This document shows, piece after piece, positions 26,372 to 35,666 of a stretch of DNA of 64,000 nucleotides; the stretch's first letter is position 1; the number at the start of each line of letters is the position of its first letter. The stretch covers positions 1,178,001 to 1,242,000 of the forward strand of contig NZ_AP022596.1 of the NCBI RefSeq assembly GCF_010731895.1, written 5' to 3'. The position numbers and the translations under genes were made by a program. This DNA comes from Mycolicibacterium helvum. GTDB taxonomy: Bacteria; Actinomycetota; Actinomycetes; Mycobacteriales; Mycobacteriaceae. The notes beneath the pieces are model-generated. The model was not told the origin of the DNA, ran no database searches, and worked only from the letters and a program-made list of their open reading frames with translations.

Positions 26372-26755
26372 ATCGAGGTCGACGCGGATGGTGAGCAGGT
26401 TGTCACCCATCGCGCGCACCGCGGCGCTGTTCATGCGCGGTAGTTGGGCCAGCCTGGCCCGCGCATCGTCCTCGGGTAACAGGGTGGCCGTTCCGCTGTG
26501 CCAGCGCCCCCGGACGCGAACCCGCACCCGCGGGTTGGCCTCGATATTGCGTACGTACTGCGATCGGTCACCAAACTCCGACACCAGCCAGAACTCGTGT
26601 CCGGCCAACCGGCCGCCGATCGGGGTACGCCGCGGTTGCCCGGACTTCCGCCCGGTGGTTTCCAACAGAGTCTGAATCGGTACCGCCCGCATCACCGGGT
26701 TGGCGATGTGACGCTGGACCAGGCCGACGATGCGCTGCCGAGCAGTCAAAGTCAT
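26369..26755 (-). CDS. F420-dependent nitroreductase-family oxidoreductase
   Basis: This 128-residue split-barrel protein of the deazaflavin (F420)-dependent nitroreductase family (Ddn-like) has the typical TTGRKSGQPRRTPI loop, GHEFWLVSEFGDRSQYVRNIEANPRVRVRVRGRWHSG core and a short C-terminal helix. The family reduces quinones or binds F420 with varied roles in mycobacteria. It converges with the secreted protein gene. Upstream, on the same strand, the beta-propeller gene ends 21 bp away, so co-transcription is possible. Confidence 0.9.
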   Translation of the reverse strand: MTLTARQRIVGLVQRHIANPVMRAVPIQTLLETTGRKSGQPRRTPIGGRLAGHEFWLVSEFGDRSQYVRNIEANPRVRVRVRGRWHSGTATLLPEDDARARLAQLPRMNSAAVRAMGDNLLTIRVDLD

Positions 26756-26776
26756 GACTCCATCGTTGCAGGCGGC

Positions 26777-27919
26777 TCAGGATGCTGCGGCAGCCAACTG
26801 TTGCCGGCGCTGGGGGGCCGTCTCCAGGCGCATTGCGGTGATCGCACCGGCGTAGTCAGCCGCATACAGCCGGCTGCGCACCGGGTCGGCGGCCAGGCAG
26901 GACAGCTGCGGGCCGAGGACGACACTGTCGACGATCTCGGTGGTGGCGGTGCACAGCACGGCGATCTCGTTGCGGTCGACGATGTAGGCGCAATTGCCAC
27001 CACGGCCCAGTACCAGCTGCGTGGGCACACCGCCCATCGCGATGGTGTCGGTGACGCGGGCGCCGGCGACGTCGATGACGTGGATCGCGCCACCGAACTC
27101 GGCGTCCCAGCCGGTGCCAAAAACAGTGCGGCCGTTGGGCATAACCGCGATGTCGCCGATTGATCCGGAGATCGCGACGAGGTCGTAGACCGCACGGTCG
27201 GATGTGTCGATGATCGCCAGTAGACCGCCGGCAGGTGTGGTGAGTGCCGCGAACAGGCGGGTGCCGTCAGCGCTGACGCACAGCGATTCAACGGAGGTGC
27301 CCGGCCCGGCCGGAATCTCGATGGTGGCGAACTTGCCCGTCTCGATGTCGACGACGGCGATGTCCACGATGTCGTCGGCGGTCCGCGCGACATAGAGGAC
27401 GTCGGCGCTGGGGCTGACCGCCAATCCACCGGCAGTCATCTCAAAGGTCTTGGCGGCCAATGGCATCCCGGTACGGGTATCGACGGCCACGACAGCGTCC
27501 ACCTCGTTCGAGGCAGCACTCACGTAGGCGCGGTCGCCCACGACTACGGCCGCGTATGGCTCACTGAGGCCGTCGATGGTGGCGGTCACCGTCAGCGTGG
27601 CGGCGTCGATGACGCACACCACGTCCGCGCCGTAGTGCGCGGTGACCAGGTAGCGGCCATCGGGGCTGACGGCCATGTCACTGACCGGCCCGTGCCCCGG
27701 AGCCAGCGTCCTGGCGACGGTGACGACCGGCGCGGCGATCGGCTCGGTCAGCGGCTCGAGTTCGGCGCCACCCAGCAGCTGCGGGAGCAGATCACCGATC
27801 GGGTTGCGCCGGATCGCCGGTAGCGAGGACAGCCACAGCGAGTGCGCAGCGGCAGCCCGCTCGGCCACCGCAACGGCGCCGCCCTCGAACACTTCCGTCA
27901 CACCCGTTGCGTTTGCCAT
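26777..27919 (-). CDS. YVTN/YncE-type beta-propeller protein
   Basis: This 380-residue protein consists of repeated beta-propeller blades with the pattern VAVSPDGRYLVTAHYGADVVCVIDAATLTVTATI, which recurs in varied form about six to seven times. The first 60 residues are Ala-rich and helical and do not form a clear signal peptide, so its location is uncertain. YncE-like propellers bind DNA or act as scaffolds, and the role here is unknown. A perfect inverted repeat GTTACC-N4-GGTAAC lies 58 bp upstream, a likely operator, in a long low-GC leader region. Confidence 0.82.
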   Translation of the reverse strand: MANATGVTEVFEGGAVAVAERAAAAHSLWLSSLPAIRRNPIGDLLPQLLGGAELEPLTEPIAAPVVTVARTLAPGHGPVSDMAVSPDGRYLVTAHYGADVVCVIDAATLTVTATIDGLSEPYAAVVVGDRAYVSAASNEVDAVVAVDTRTGMPLAAKTFEMTAGGLAVSPSADVLYVARTADDIVDIAVVDIETGKFATIEIPAGPGTSVESLCVSADGTRLFAALTTPAGGLLAIIDTSDRAVYDLVAISGSIGDIAVMPNGRTVFGTGWDAEFGGAIHVIDVAGARVTDTIAMGGVPTQLVLGRGGNCAYIVDRNEIAVLCTATTEIVDSVVLGPQLSCLAADPVRSRLYAADYAGAITAMRLETAPQRRQQLAAAAS

Positions 27920-27976
27920 GATCTCGTACCTCCGCCGGCCTGAGTGCGGCCGGGCATTGTCTTTGGTTCGTTGTGC

Positions 27977-27992
27977 GTTACCTGGCGGTAAC
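27977..27992. promoter_or_regulatory. Operator-like inverted repeat upstream of beta-propeller gene
   Basis: GTTACCTGGCGGTAAC is a perfect 6-bp inverted repeat with a 4-bp spacer, the usual size of a TetR-family operator, 58 bp before the start of the beta-propeller gene. A second short palindrome, GTGAATTCAC, is at 28014-28023. Confidence 0.5.
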
Positions 27993-28569
27993 TGCCTGGC
28001 ACGAGTGTAGCTAGTGAATTCACGGAGAATTCGCGGCTTTTCAGAACCTAATTCCCCGGCACCCCACCGATCTCAGCAAGCACATAGGCAAGGATCGTTA
28101 TCAATTCGTTGCAATGCCGTGGACGGTTCCGAAAAATGTCCAATGACGTGCATGTTTTGATCGAATCAAGATCATGAATCACATGCTTGAATGCGGCTCG
28201 GGCTTAGATTTTCTTACCCCGCCAGAGCTAAAAGAGGCCGAAATCACAATGCCTCAGCCGCGTCTAAATTCTTAAGGGAAATTCTTAGGTTATAGACCGT
28301 ATCGGCAGCCCTGGGCGACCAGGTAGTCGTACTCTCGATCTTGATTGAGATCAAGTTCGCTGATCGGCGCAGTTAACGAGTGAGCCTCAACAATTCGCTA
28401 GTGGTCCAGATCACACCGTCGGTTCGACGGTCTCCCCGCTGCTCGCCGGATCGCTGCCGAGCACGTCGGACGGCACCGCATGAGCGACAGTCGTACCGTT
28501 GGCGGCCCGTTCGATCGGGTGCGACGGACGGTGCGCAATCATGCCGGCCGCCCAGTCGCCGCGACCCGA
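27993..28569. other. Intergenic region, low GC, no gene seen
   Basis: About 580 bases contain no convincing reading frame and are clearly poorer in GC than the surroundings. Two similar inverted repeats, TTGAT-N3-ATCAA at 28157-28169 and CTTGAT-N4-ATCAAG at 28340-28355, may be regulatory. The region precedes the beta-propeller gene and follows the 3' end of the GMC oxidoreductase gene. Confidence 0.5.
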
Positions 28570-30180
28570 TCACCGCCGATTTTGCAGAATGGCTTCGATA
28601 TTGCGTTCCGCGAGTGCGGTGATCGACATGAATGGGTTGCAACCTAGATAACCGGGGAACAGCGACGCGTCGTTGACGTAGAGCTTGTCGTAGTGCCTCA
28701 CCCGTCCGAACAGGTCGGTCGCCAGGCCTCGAACGCAGCCGCCCATCGGATGAACGGTGTTGGGGGCGAACACCTTCCCGCCGAACAGGTCGTCGCGGTA
28801 GCGCACCCCGTTGGCCCGGGTGATTTTGTCGAAGACCGCTCCCGCCCGCTGGATCAGATGATCGGTGTAGTGCTGCGGCCAATCAATGTCCACCGAGTCC
28901 GCATTGCGGTCGTAGGTGATCTCCGCCCGGTCGGCGGTCTTGACCATTACGTAGTAACCCAGCGCATGAGTCTCGACAGGGAGCGGGATCGCGAAGACGC
29001 TTGCGTATACCGGATTGTCCGGGTCATCGCGACCGTCGATGTTGATCAACCCCATCAGGGACTGGTCTGTTCCGGCGGGGTCCTCGTCCTTGAGCATGTG
29101 CCCGACCATGACATCGCCATTGTTGCCGTATCCGCGGCCGACGTCTTCGCTCAAGTCAGGCAGAACGCCCGTCTCCCTGGCCCGCAGCAGCAGTTTGGTC
29201 GTACCAAGCACCCCGGCCGCGAGATAGAGCTGATCGCAACCGATCTCGTTGCGGTGCAGCTCTTTTCCCCACCGGTCGATCTCACGGGTGGAGACCACCC
29301 ACTCTCCGGACGGTTCCCGCCGGATGTCGGTGACCTCGGTGAGGGCCTTCAACGTCACCTTGCCGGTGGCCAGCGCATTCGCAAGGTACGTCTGGTCGAC
29401 GCTGCCAACCCGCCCGTAGTTGTTGCCGTACTGCTGCTCGAAGTTGAGAGCCGAACGCGGAACCTCACCGGCCTCCTCCCTGCGCAGATAGTCGAACGAA
29501 TAGGCGCTGCCGTTGTAGTCCACGCCGTATCCGGCCGCAGCGGCGTACTGACGACCCACCCGGGCGAACTGCAGACACGGGGTCTGTTCGAACCAGTCCA
29601 TGTCGCGATAGCTGATCTGAAGCATCCTGTTGGCGCGCTGGATATACGTGCCGAGGAACTCCGCCGGGTCGATATCGGGGAAGGAATCGCGCACCTGCTT
29701 CGGCGTCGGCACCGCGGCGATGGCGGCGTTGATCATCGACCCGCCACCAACGCAGGCTCCGCGAAAAACACTGTGGGCGCCAAAGTCGGTCTTCTCGCAA
29801 ATACCCGCCTGAACCGGTTCCGGGGAAGCGACGTGCGCGGCAACATCTTCGATCGAGATGCCTTGGAACGACGGCACCAGGCTGGGCGCGACGGCACTGA
29901 ACCAGCCGGCCCGAGTGTCGGGAGGCAGCATCCGGGTGAAGCGCTTGCCGTCATAGTCCGGGGTATCCCAGAGTTTCCCCCGCTCCAGGATCAGCGTGTC
30001 CACCCCGGCCTGGCCGAGCCGCAACGCTGACACGCCTCCGCCATAACCGCTACCGATAACGATGGCCGAGTAGTGCGGCCGGTCGGGAGTCCGGTGATCA
30101 AGAACCAGCCGTCCCAGCGCGGCACCGCCAGCACCCATTGCCATAGCACCGAGGAAATGCCTGCGGGAGATCGCCGTCAT
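28570..30180 (-). CDS. GMC oxidoreductase, cholesterol oxidase-like, Tat-exported
   Basis: This 536-residue flavoprotein begins with a twin-arginine signal (RRHFLG at 6-11, then a small-residue hydrophobic stretch), so it is probably exported folded. The FAD motif GSGYGGG is at 43-49, and the end carries HPMGGCVRGLATDLFGRVRHYDKLYVNDASLFPGYLGCNPFMSITALAER. This matches the GMC/cholesterol-oxidase C-terminus with its conserved His and Asn region. The ATG at 30180 is placed by the Tat signal; the frame is open to 30267. A 3-beta-hydroxysteroid or other alcohol is the likely substrate. It is divergent from the AlkB-like gene. Confidence 0.88.
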   Translation of the reverse strand: MTAISRRHFLGAMAMGAGGAALGRLVLDHRTPDRPHYSAIVIGSGYGGGVSALRLGQAGVDTLILERGKLWDTPDYDGKRFTRMLPPDTRAGWFSAVAPSLVPSFQGISIEDVAAHVASPEPVQAGICEKTDFGAHSVFRGACVGGGSMINAAIAAVPTPKQVRDSFPDIDPAEFLGTYIQRANRMLQISYRDMDWFEQTPCLQFARVGRQYAAAAGYGVDYNGSAYSFDYLRREEAGEVPRSALNFEQQYGNNYGRVGSVDQTYLANALATGKVTLKALTEVTDIRREPSGEWVVSTREIDRWGKELHRNEIGCDQLYLAAGVLGTTKLLLRARETGVLPDLSEDVGRGYGNNGDVMVGHMLKDEDPAGTDQSLMGLINIDGRDDPDNPVYASVFAIPLPVETHALGYYVMVKTADRAEITYDRNADSVDIDWPQHYTDHLIQRAGAVFDKITRANGVRYRDDLFGGKVFAPNTVHPMGGCVRGLATDLFGRVRHYDKLYVNDASLFPGYLGCNPFMSITALAERNIEAILQNRR

Positions 30181-30662
30181 GGCGCCGGGACGCCGCGTGT
30201 GGATCTCGCCGGCCCCGACGCTGGCGGAATTGGGAGTTCCACGCGACTCCTCACCCCGACTGCCCATTCCCCACTGTCCCAGCCCGTACCGGCGGGGGCC
30301 GCCTGCGTACTACAACCGTTGCTCATAGTACGAAAGCAAAGAACATCCGTCTATCTCCAGCGATTGCCAGTGACGTTGCAACGATGGCGCCAGCAAATCA
30401 ATCCCATCGGCCATCGTCCCAGGATAGTCGGCCAGCTGCCGGACGGCGCATCGATCCCGCCAGTTAATGCGGCCATTCCCCACGGTTCTGGCTGATGGCC
30501 AGGTGACCACGCCGGGAGGCCCCGCTACTAATCATTCGGGTTCACCGAGGGACAGGCCCCGAACGGCGCTACCCCACAACATCGAGATGTGAGGGCGACA
30601 CGCAATCATGGCAATGATGTCTGAGTTTGCAGAATGGCTCATTCACAGGTAAACAAAGACGC
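30181..30662. other. Intergenic region between divergent genes, nothing clear
   Basis: About 480 bases separate the GMC oxidoreductase and AlkB-like genes. The region holds both promoters presumably, but I see no convincing gene, terminator or strong palindrome in it. Confidence 0.4.
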
Positions 30663-31877
30663 ATGCCTGCAGCCGCGCCCCACCACGGCCGGCTCACCAA
30701 GCGCACTGGCGCCCAAGCGCCGGACTGGCGGGATCCGAAGCGACACCTCTGGCTCCTCGGAACGATCGTCCCAGGTCTTGTCGGCCTGTCCTGGCTGGGC
30801 GTCCATCTGACCGGGGATTCGGCGTTCTGGTGGTGTGGCGCGGTCATCACCTTCATGCTCGTCCCGCTACTCGATCACCTGGTGGGAGCGGATACGGACG
30901 GCCTTGCTGACAGTGCCTTGGCCTGGCTCGAGGACGACCCTTTTTATCGGTGGGCGACCTACCTCTACTTACCGTGCCAATACCTGTCGCTGGTGTTCGC
31001 CTGCTGGCTTTGGGCCGGCGGCGGGTGGCTGACGATGAGCCTGTCGGACAAGTTCGGCCTGATGTTCACCGTCGGGTTCATCGGCGGATGCGCCATCAAT
31101 GTCGCCCACCAACTCGGCCACACCCGGACACGTTCTGAGATGCGACTCGCGAAGATCGCCCTTGCACAGAGCTGCTACGGGCACTTCTTCGTCGAACACA
31201 ACCGCGGTCACCACGTCCGCGTCGCCACCCCGGAAGACCCGGCCAGCTCGCGTCTCGGGGAGAGCCTCTATGCCTTCATTCCCCGGTCCGTCGTGGGCGG
31301 CACCATCTCGGCGTGGCGCATCGAGGCCAGACGGTTGGCTCGCCACGGCCGATCCCCGTGGACACTGCGCAACCACGTGCTCAATGCGTGGGTGATGAGT
31401 GCGGCGCTGTTCGCGGTTCTCGTGCTCTGGTTCGGAGTGACTGTGCTCCCATGGTTGTTGGGCCAGGCCATCGTGGGCGTGTGCCTGCTGGAGACGGTCA
31501 ATTACATGGAGCATTACGGGCTGCGACGGCAGAAGTTACCCAACGGCCGCTACGAACGAGTCCGGCCAGACCACAGCTGGAACAGCGACACGATGGTCGC
31601 AAATGTCTTCCTTTTCCACCTGCAGCGGCATTCCGACCATCACGCCAACCCCCTGCGGCCTTACCAAGTGCTGCGCCATCGCGAGGAGGCACCTCAGTTG
31701 CCTGCGGGCTACGGCAGCATGATGCTCATCGCCATGATCCCACCCTTGTGGCGGCGAATCATGGACCATCGAGTGCTCGAGCATTACGGGGGCGACATTC
31801 GCTTGGCGGGGCTGGGCTCGCGCGCCGCGAAGGCCTATGGCATACGGGGTTCGGCGACCGGCCTTAAGGCAGACTGA
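30663..31877 (+). CDS. alkB: Alkane 1-monooxygenase-like membrane hydroxylase (AlkB family)
   Basis: This 404-residue integral membrane di-iron enzyme has all AlkB histidine boxes: HQLGH at 149-153, EHNRGHH at 178-184, the NYMEHYGL segment, and LQRHSDHHANPLRPYQVLR near the end. Typical AlkB box 1 is HELGHK; Gln here replaces Glu, and Thr follows. The family hydroxylates the terminal carbon of alkanes or related chains using rubredoxin. No rubredoxin gene follows, unlike the usual mycobacterial alkB-rubA-rubB arrangement, so this is probably a divergent paralogue with another substrate or a distant electron donor. The start at 30663 is uncertain because no strong ribosome binding site is visible. 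Confidence 0.85.
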   Translation: MPAAAPHHGRLTKRTGAQAPDWRDPKRHLWLLGTIVPGLVGLSWLGVHLTGDSAFWWCGAVITFMLVPLLDHLVGADTDGLADSALAWLEDDPFYRWATYLYLPCQYLSLVFACWLWAGGGWLTMSLSDKFGLMFTVGFIGGCAINVAHQLGHTRTRSEMRLAKIALAQSCYGHFFVEHNRGHHVRVATPEDPASSRLGESLYAFIPRSVVGGTISAWRIEARRLARHGRSPWTLRNHVLNAWVMSAALFAVLVLWFGVTVLPWLLGQAIVGVCLLETVNYMEHYGLRRQKLPNGRYERVRPDHSWNSDTMVANVFLFHLQRHSDHHANPLRPYQVLRHREEAPQLPAGYGSMMLIAMIPPLWRRIMDHRVLEHYGGDIRLAGLGSRAAKAYGIRGSATGLKAD

Positions 31878-31933
31878 CAGGAAGCCATCACGCGCGGTGG
31901 TTGGGTCATGACCTGATCGAGGAGCACGAGCCG

Positions 31934-32593
31934 ATGAACCCCGATGACGACCCCGAGAAGCGCATCCAGGAACTCGAACGCCCGCTGACCGACCAGGCCC
32001 AGACCAGCGAACTGGGTACCGCAGGCCCTCCCGGTGGTTGGCCACCGCCCCCGCCGGGATACTACGGTCCGCCGATGCCGCCGCCGTCGGTGCCGTCGCC
32101 CGGTTCCGGCATCCGCATCGGCTGGATTGCGCTGGCGCTACTAATCGTTGGACTGATCGTCGGCGGCGGGGCGATCGTGGCCACCTCGCTGTTCGCCGTC
32201 AACCGCTCGGGTACTCCGACTGTCCCCAGTGGCGGTGGCACGTTCACCACCGCCACTCGCCCCAGCCACAGCACCCCCACTTCCCCTGCGCCGTCCAGCT
32301 CGGCGGCCACTGTGACGATGCCCGCGCCGGGCGGCAACCTCAGTGTGGCCGGTGTCAATGCGAACAAGCGGATCGCCTGCGACGACAGCGTCGTCACCAT
32401 CAGCGGCATGGACAACACGGTGGTGCTCACCGGGCACTGCACGCTTGTTCAGGTGTCCGGCATGAACAACATCGTGACGATCGACGTCGCCGACACCATC
32501 AATGCCTCCGGGATGGACAACAAGGTCACCTACCACAGTGGCTCACCGAAGATCACCAAATCCGGCTTCGGGAACACCGTCGAGCAGGATTGA
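31934..32593 (+). CDS. DUF3060 membrane-anchored protein
   Basis: This 219-residue protein has a cytosolic N-terminus with a Pro/Gly-rich stretch (GWPPPPPGYYGPPMPPP), one transmembrane helix (about residues 60-83, IGWIALALLIVGLIVGGGAI), a Ser/Thr/Pro linker, and a C-terminal beta-repeat domain. That domain repeats VVTISGMDNTVVLTGHC, VQVSGMNNIVTID and INASGMDNKVTY, the pattern of DUF3060. The last domain probably faces the cell envelope. It is a single gene 56 bp after the AlkB-like gene. Function unknown; such proteins are common in mycobacteria. Confidence 0.85.
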   Translation: MNPDDDPEKRIQELERPLTDQAQTSELGTAGPPGGWPPPPPGYYGPPMPPPSVPSPGSGIRIGWIALALLIVGLIVGGGAIVATSLFAVNRSGTPTVPSGGGTFTTATRPSHSTPTSPAPSSSAATVTMPAPGGNLSVAGVNANKRIACDDSVVTISGMDNTVVLTGHCTLVQVSGMNNIVTIDVADTINASGMDNKVTYHSGSPKITKSGFGNTVEQD

Positions 32594-32968
32594 CGATCAA
32601 CTCCGGTGTACGAAATACATTGTGGCTCAGCCAGAATCCGCTCGGCCCTGGCGCGGCCGAGGCCCCGACGGCCATAGGCTGCGGGTCTCCGGCATGTCAA
32701 GTCCTAGTTCGCGCACACGTCGGGAGCATCCCCGAGAATCGGCGCGTCGGCGGGAAGGGTATCGGTGAGCACCGCCTGAGCCTGTGATCCGGACTCGCTG
32801 ACCACCCGGCTGCAGGACGAGGCTCTAGACGATCAGCGTCGTCGGTGGCTTCCCAACCTGACCCACAGGGCCTCGCGCCGCCAGCGATTCGCGGTTCCCC
32901 GAGCACGCGGCAAGCCATGGCGTTAGCGTGAACCACGCACCCACAATCGGGAAACGGGAGGGGACCGC
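32594..32968. other. Intergenic region, no gene seen
   Basis: About 375 bases lie between the DUF3060 gene and the amino-acid transporter operon. I see no frame with protein-like composition and no clear hairpin. The last part, with GGGAGGGG before the ATG at 32969, is the leader of the transporter operon. Confidence 0.4.
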
Positions 32969-34438
32969 ATGCCAACCAGATGGGTACGGCGAATTTCTCG
33001 ACGAGGTACCGGCCGGGCGGCCGCCACAGTGGCGGTGGCCGCCTTGTTGTCGCTATTGGCCGCCGGTCTGTTCGCCCCCGCCCGGGCGTCCGCCGATGGC
33101 GAGACCTATCTGGTCGCCACCGACACCACCTTCGCGCCCTTCGAATTCCAGGACAAGCAAGGCAATTTCGTCGGAATCGACATGGACCTCATCCGCGCGA
33201 TCGCCGACGACCAGAAGTTCAAGGTTGACATCAAACCGCTGGGCTTCGACGCCGCGCTCCAGGCCGTCCAGGCCAACCAGGTCGACGGTGTGATCGCCGG
33301 CATGTCCATCACCGACAAGCGCAAGCAGGTCTTCGACTTCTCCGAACCATACTTCGAGTCCGGTGTTCAGATGGCCGTGCTGAAGACGAATGACGACATC
33401 AAGTCCTATGACGATCTGCGCGGCAAGAAGGTGGCCGTCAAGAACGGTACCCAGGGTGCCACCTTCGCCAACTCGATCAAGGACAAGTACGGCTTCCAGG
33501 TTGTCTCGTTCGCGGACTCCTCGTCGATGTTCGATGAGGTGAAGACCGGTAACTCGGTGGCCGTGTTCGAGGACTACCCGGTGCTGTTGTACGGCATCGC
33601 GCAGGGCAATGGCTTCAAGACGGTCACCCCCAAAGAGGAGCCGACCGGGTATGGGTTCGCGGTGAACAAGGGCCGCAATGCCGAACTCATCTCGAAGTTC
33701 AACGCCGGCTTGAACAACCTCAAGAAGTCCGGGCGCTACGACGAGATCATCAACAAGTACCTCGGCGAAGGCGCCGCCAACGACGACAACTCGTTCTTCG
33801 GCCTGATCAAGAGCACCTACCCGCTCCTGCTGCAAGGCCTGAAGATGACCGTCATCCTGACGGTTGTCTCGATCGCCATCGCGCTGGTGCTGGGCATCAT
33901 CTTCGGCCTGTTCCGGGTGTCTCGAGCGATCTGGCTGCGCGCGATCGGCACCACCTTCGTCGACATCTTCCGCGGTACTCCCCTGCTGGTGCAGGCGTTC
34001 TTCATCTACTTCGGCATCCCATCGGCTCTGGGCTTCCAGATGAGTGCGCTCACGGCGGGCATCATCACGCTGTCGCTCAACGCCGGCGCCTACATGACCG
34101 AGATCGTGCGCGGCGGTATCCAGTCAGTCGACAAGGGACAAATGGAGGCGGCCCGCAGCCTGGGCATCGGCTATCTATCGACAATGCGGAAAGTGATTCT
34201 GCCGCAGGCTATCCGGACGATGATTCCGTCCTATATCAACCAATTCGTGATCACGCTTAAGGACACCTCGATCCTGTCGGTGATCGGCATCGCGGAGTTG
34301 ACCCAGACCGGGCGGATCATCATCGCGGGCAACTTCCAGTCGTTCAACATGTGGCTGATCATCGGCATCATCTACTTCGTCGTCATCATGGCGCTGACGA
34401 AACTCTCGGATCGCCTCGAGAAAAGGATCGCGAAATGA
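32969..34438 (+). CDS. Amino-acid ABC transporter, fused binding protein and permease
   Basis: This 489-residue protein has a signal-peptide-like start (Arg-rich, hydrophobic 19-38, ARASA cleavage region), then a polar amino-acid-binding domain at about 45-270 ([37 protein letters not shown]). It is followed by a permease domain with about four to five transmembrane segments and the ATPase-contact loop [25 protein letters not shown]. Such fusions are known for glutamine/glutamate-type importers and keep the sensor tethered to the channel. It overlaps the ATPase gene by four bases (ATGA). The likely substrate is glutamine or another polar amino acid. Confidence 0.92.
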   Translation: MPTRWVRRISRRGTGRAAATVAVAALLSLLAAGLFAPARASADGETYLVATDTTFAPFEFQDKQGNFVGIDMDLIRAIADDQKFKVDIKPLGFDAALQAVQANQVDGVIAGMSITDKRKQVFDFSEPYFESGVQMAVLKTNDDIKSYDDLRGKKVAVKNGTQGATFANSIKDKYGFQVVSFADSSSMFDEVKTGNSVAVFEDYPVLLYGIAQGNGFKTVTPKEEPTGYGFAVNKGRNAELISKFNAGLNNLKKSGRYDEIINKYLGEGAANDDNSFFGLIKSTYPLLLQGLKMTVILTVVSIAIALVLGIIFGLFRVSRAIWLRAIGTTFVDIFRGTPLLVQAFFIYFGIPSALGFQMSALTAGIITLSLNAGAYMTEIVRGGIQSVDKGQMEAARSLGIGYLSTMRKVILPQAIRTMIPSYINQFVITLKDTSILSVIGIAELTQTGRIIIAGNFQSFNMWLIIGIIYFVVIMALTKLSDRLEKRIAK

Positions 34439-35208
34439 CCGAACTCGTCCCCGAGTCCGCAGCCACCGAGCCTGCGGGCACCGTCAAGATCCAGATCGAG
34501 AACCTCAAGAAGGCTTTCGGCGAGCTGGTGGTGCTCGACGGCATCACCACCGACATCAAGCAGGGCGAGGTGGTGTGCGTCATTGGGCCGTCGGGCTCGG
34601 GCAAGTCGACGTTCCTGCGCTGCCTGAACAAGTTGGAGGACATCACTGCAGGCAAAGTGATGGTCGACCATTTCGACCTCACCGACCGCAAGGTCGACCT
34701 GGACAAGGTGCGCCAGCACATCGGCATGGTGTTCCAACACTTCAACCTGTTCCCGCACATGACGGTGCTGCAGAACGTCATGTTGGCGCCGCTGACGACC
34801 AAGAAGATGGACAAGACCGCCGCCGAGAAGAAGGCGATGGAGCTTCTTGGCCAGGTGGGGCTGGCCGAGAAGGCCAACGTCAAACCGGCCACCCTGTCCG
34901 GCGGGCAGAAGCAGCGCGTGGCGATCGCTCGCGCATTGGCGATGGACCCGTCGATCATGCTGTTCGACGAGGCCACCAGCGCGCTGGACCCGGAGATGGT
35001 CGGCGATGTGCTTGAGGTGCTGCGCCAGCTCGCCCAGGGCGGGATGACGATGGTGGTGGTCACCCACGAGATGGGCTTCGCCAGGGAGGTGGCCTCTCGG
35101 GTGATCTTCATGGCCGACGGCAATATCGTCGAGGACGACTCCCCCGACGAGGTGTTCGGCAACCCCAAAAGCCCACGGCTGCAGGAGTTTCTGTCGAAGG
35201 TGCTCTGA
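34435..35208 (+). CDS. Amino-acid ABC transporter ATPase (GlnQ-like)
   Basis: This 257-residue ATPase has the Walker [11 protein letters not shown], the Q-loop [17 protein letters not shown], the signature LSGGQKQR, the Walker [16 protein letters not shown] and the switch His in [10 protein letters not shown]. It pairs with the fused binding-protein/permease encoded just before it, sharing ATGA, to form a complete importer in two genes. The N-terminal 15 residues are a nonconserved extension. The Ohr-type gene follows 32 bp later but probably has its own function. Confidence 0.94.
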   Translation: MTELVPESAATEPAGTVKIQIENLKKAFGELVVLDGITTDIKQGEVVCVIGPSGSGKSTFLRCLNKLEDITAGKVMVDHFDLTDRKVDLDKVRQHIGMVFQHFNLFPHMTVLQNVMLAPLTTKKMDKTAAEKKAMELLGQVGLAEKANVKPATLSGGQKQRVAIARALAMDPSIMLFDEATSALDPEMVGDVLEVLRQLAQGGMTMVVVTHEMGFAREVASRVIFMADGNIVEDDSPDEVFGNPKSPRLQEFLSKVL

Positions 35209-35240
35209 ACACGACCGGCAACCTAGAGAAGGGAATCGGC

Positions 35241-35663
35241 ATGAAAGTTCTGTACGTCGCAGAGGCACTAGCCACCGGCGAGGGCCGTGATGGCCACGGG
35301 CGAACCTCCGATGGCAAGCTCGACCTGGACCTGAGCATTCAGAAGGAGCTGGGCGGCTCGGGTGTCGGCACCAATCCCGAGCAGCTCTTCGCCGTCGGCT
35401 ACGCCGCGTGCTATCACTCCGCGCTGCGGCTGGTCGCTCGCGAGGAGAAGGCCGATGTCACCGATTCGGCTGTGGGAGCCAAGGTTTCGCTGGGCAGCAA
35501 CGACGCCGGCGGTTTCGTCCTCGCCGTCGAACTCGAGGTCGTCCTGCCCAATGTCGACCACGAATCCGCCGTCGCGCTGGCCGACAAGGCCCATCAGGTG
35601 TGCCCGTACTCCAACGCGACCCGGGGCAATATCGACGTGAAGCTGACCGTCACCGACGATTGA
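35241..35663 (+). CDS. Organic hydroperoxide resistance protein (Ohr/OsmC family)
   Basis: This 140-residue thiol peroxidase has the reactive cysteine in GYAACYHSAL and the resolving cysteine in HQVCPYSNATRGN, plus the conserved GVGTNPEQLFA substrate-pocket segment. It detoxifies organic and lipid hydroperoxides using lipoyl or low-molecular-weight thiols. GAGAAGGG lies ahead of the ATG. It sits 32 bp after the amino-acid transporter ATPase gene and may be co-transcribed with it. No OhrR-type regulator gene is adjacent. Confidence 0.93.
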   Translation: MKVLYVAEALATGEGRDGHGRTSDGKLDLDLSIQKELGGSGVGTNPEQLFAVGYAACYHSALRLVAREEKADVTDSAVGAKVSLGSNDAGGFVLAVELEVVLPNVDHESAVALADKAHQVCPYSNATRGNIDVKLTVTDD

Positions 35664-35666
35664 GGA

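Noticed and set aside
30310..30510. 66-codon minus-strand frame in the GMC/AlkB gap
   Set aside because: Too short, without ribosome binding site or recognisable motif. Its position in a divergent promoter region makes a gene unlikely.
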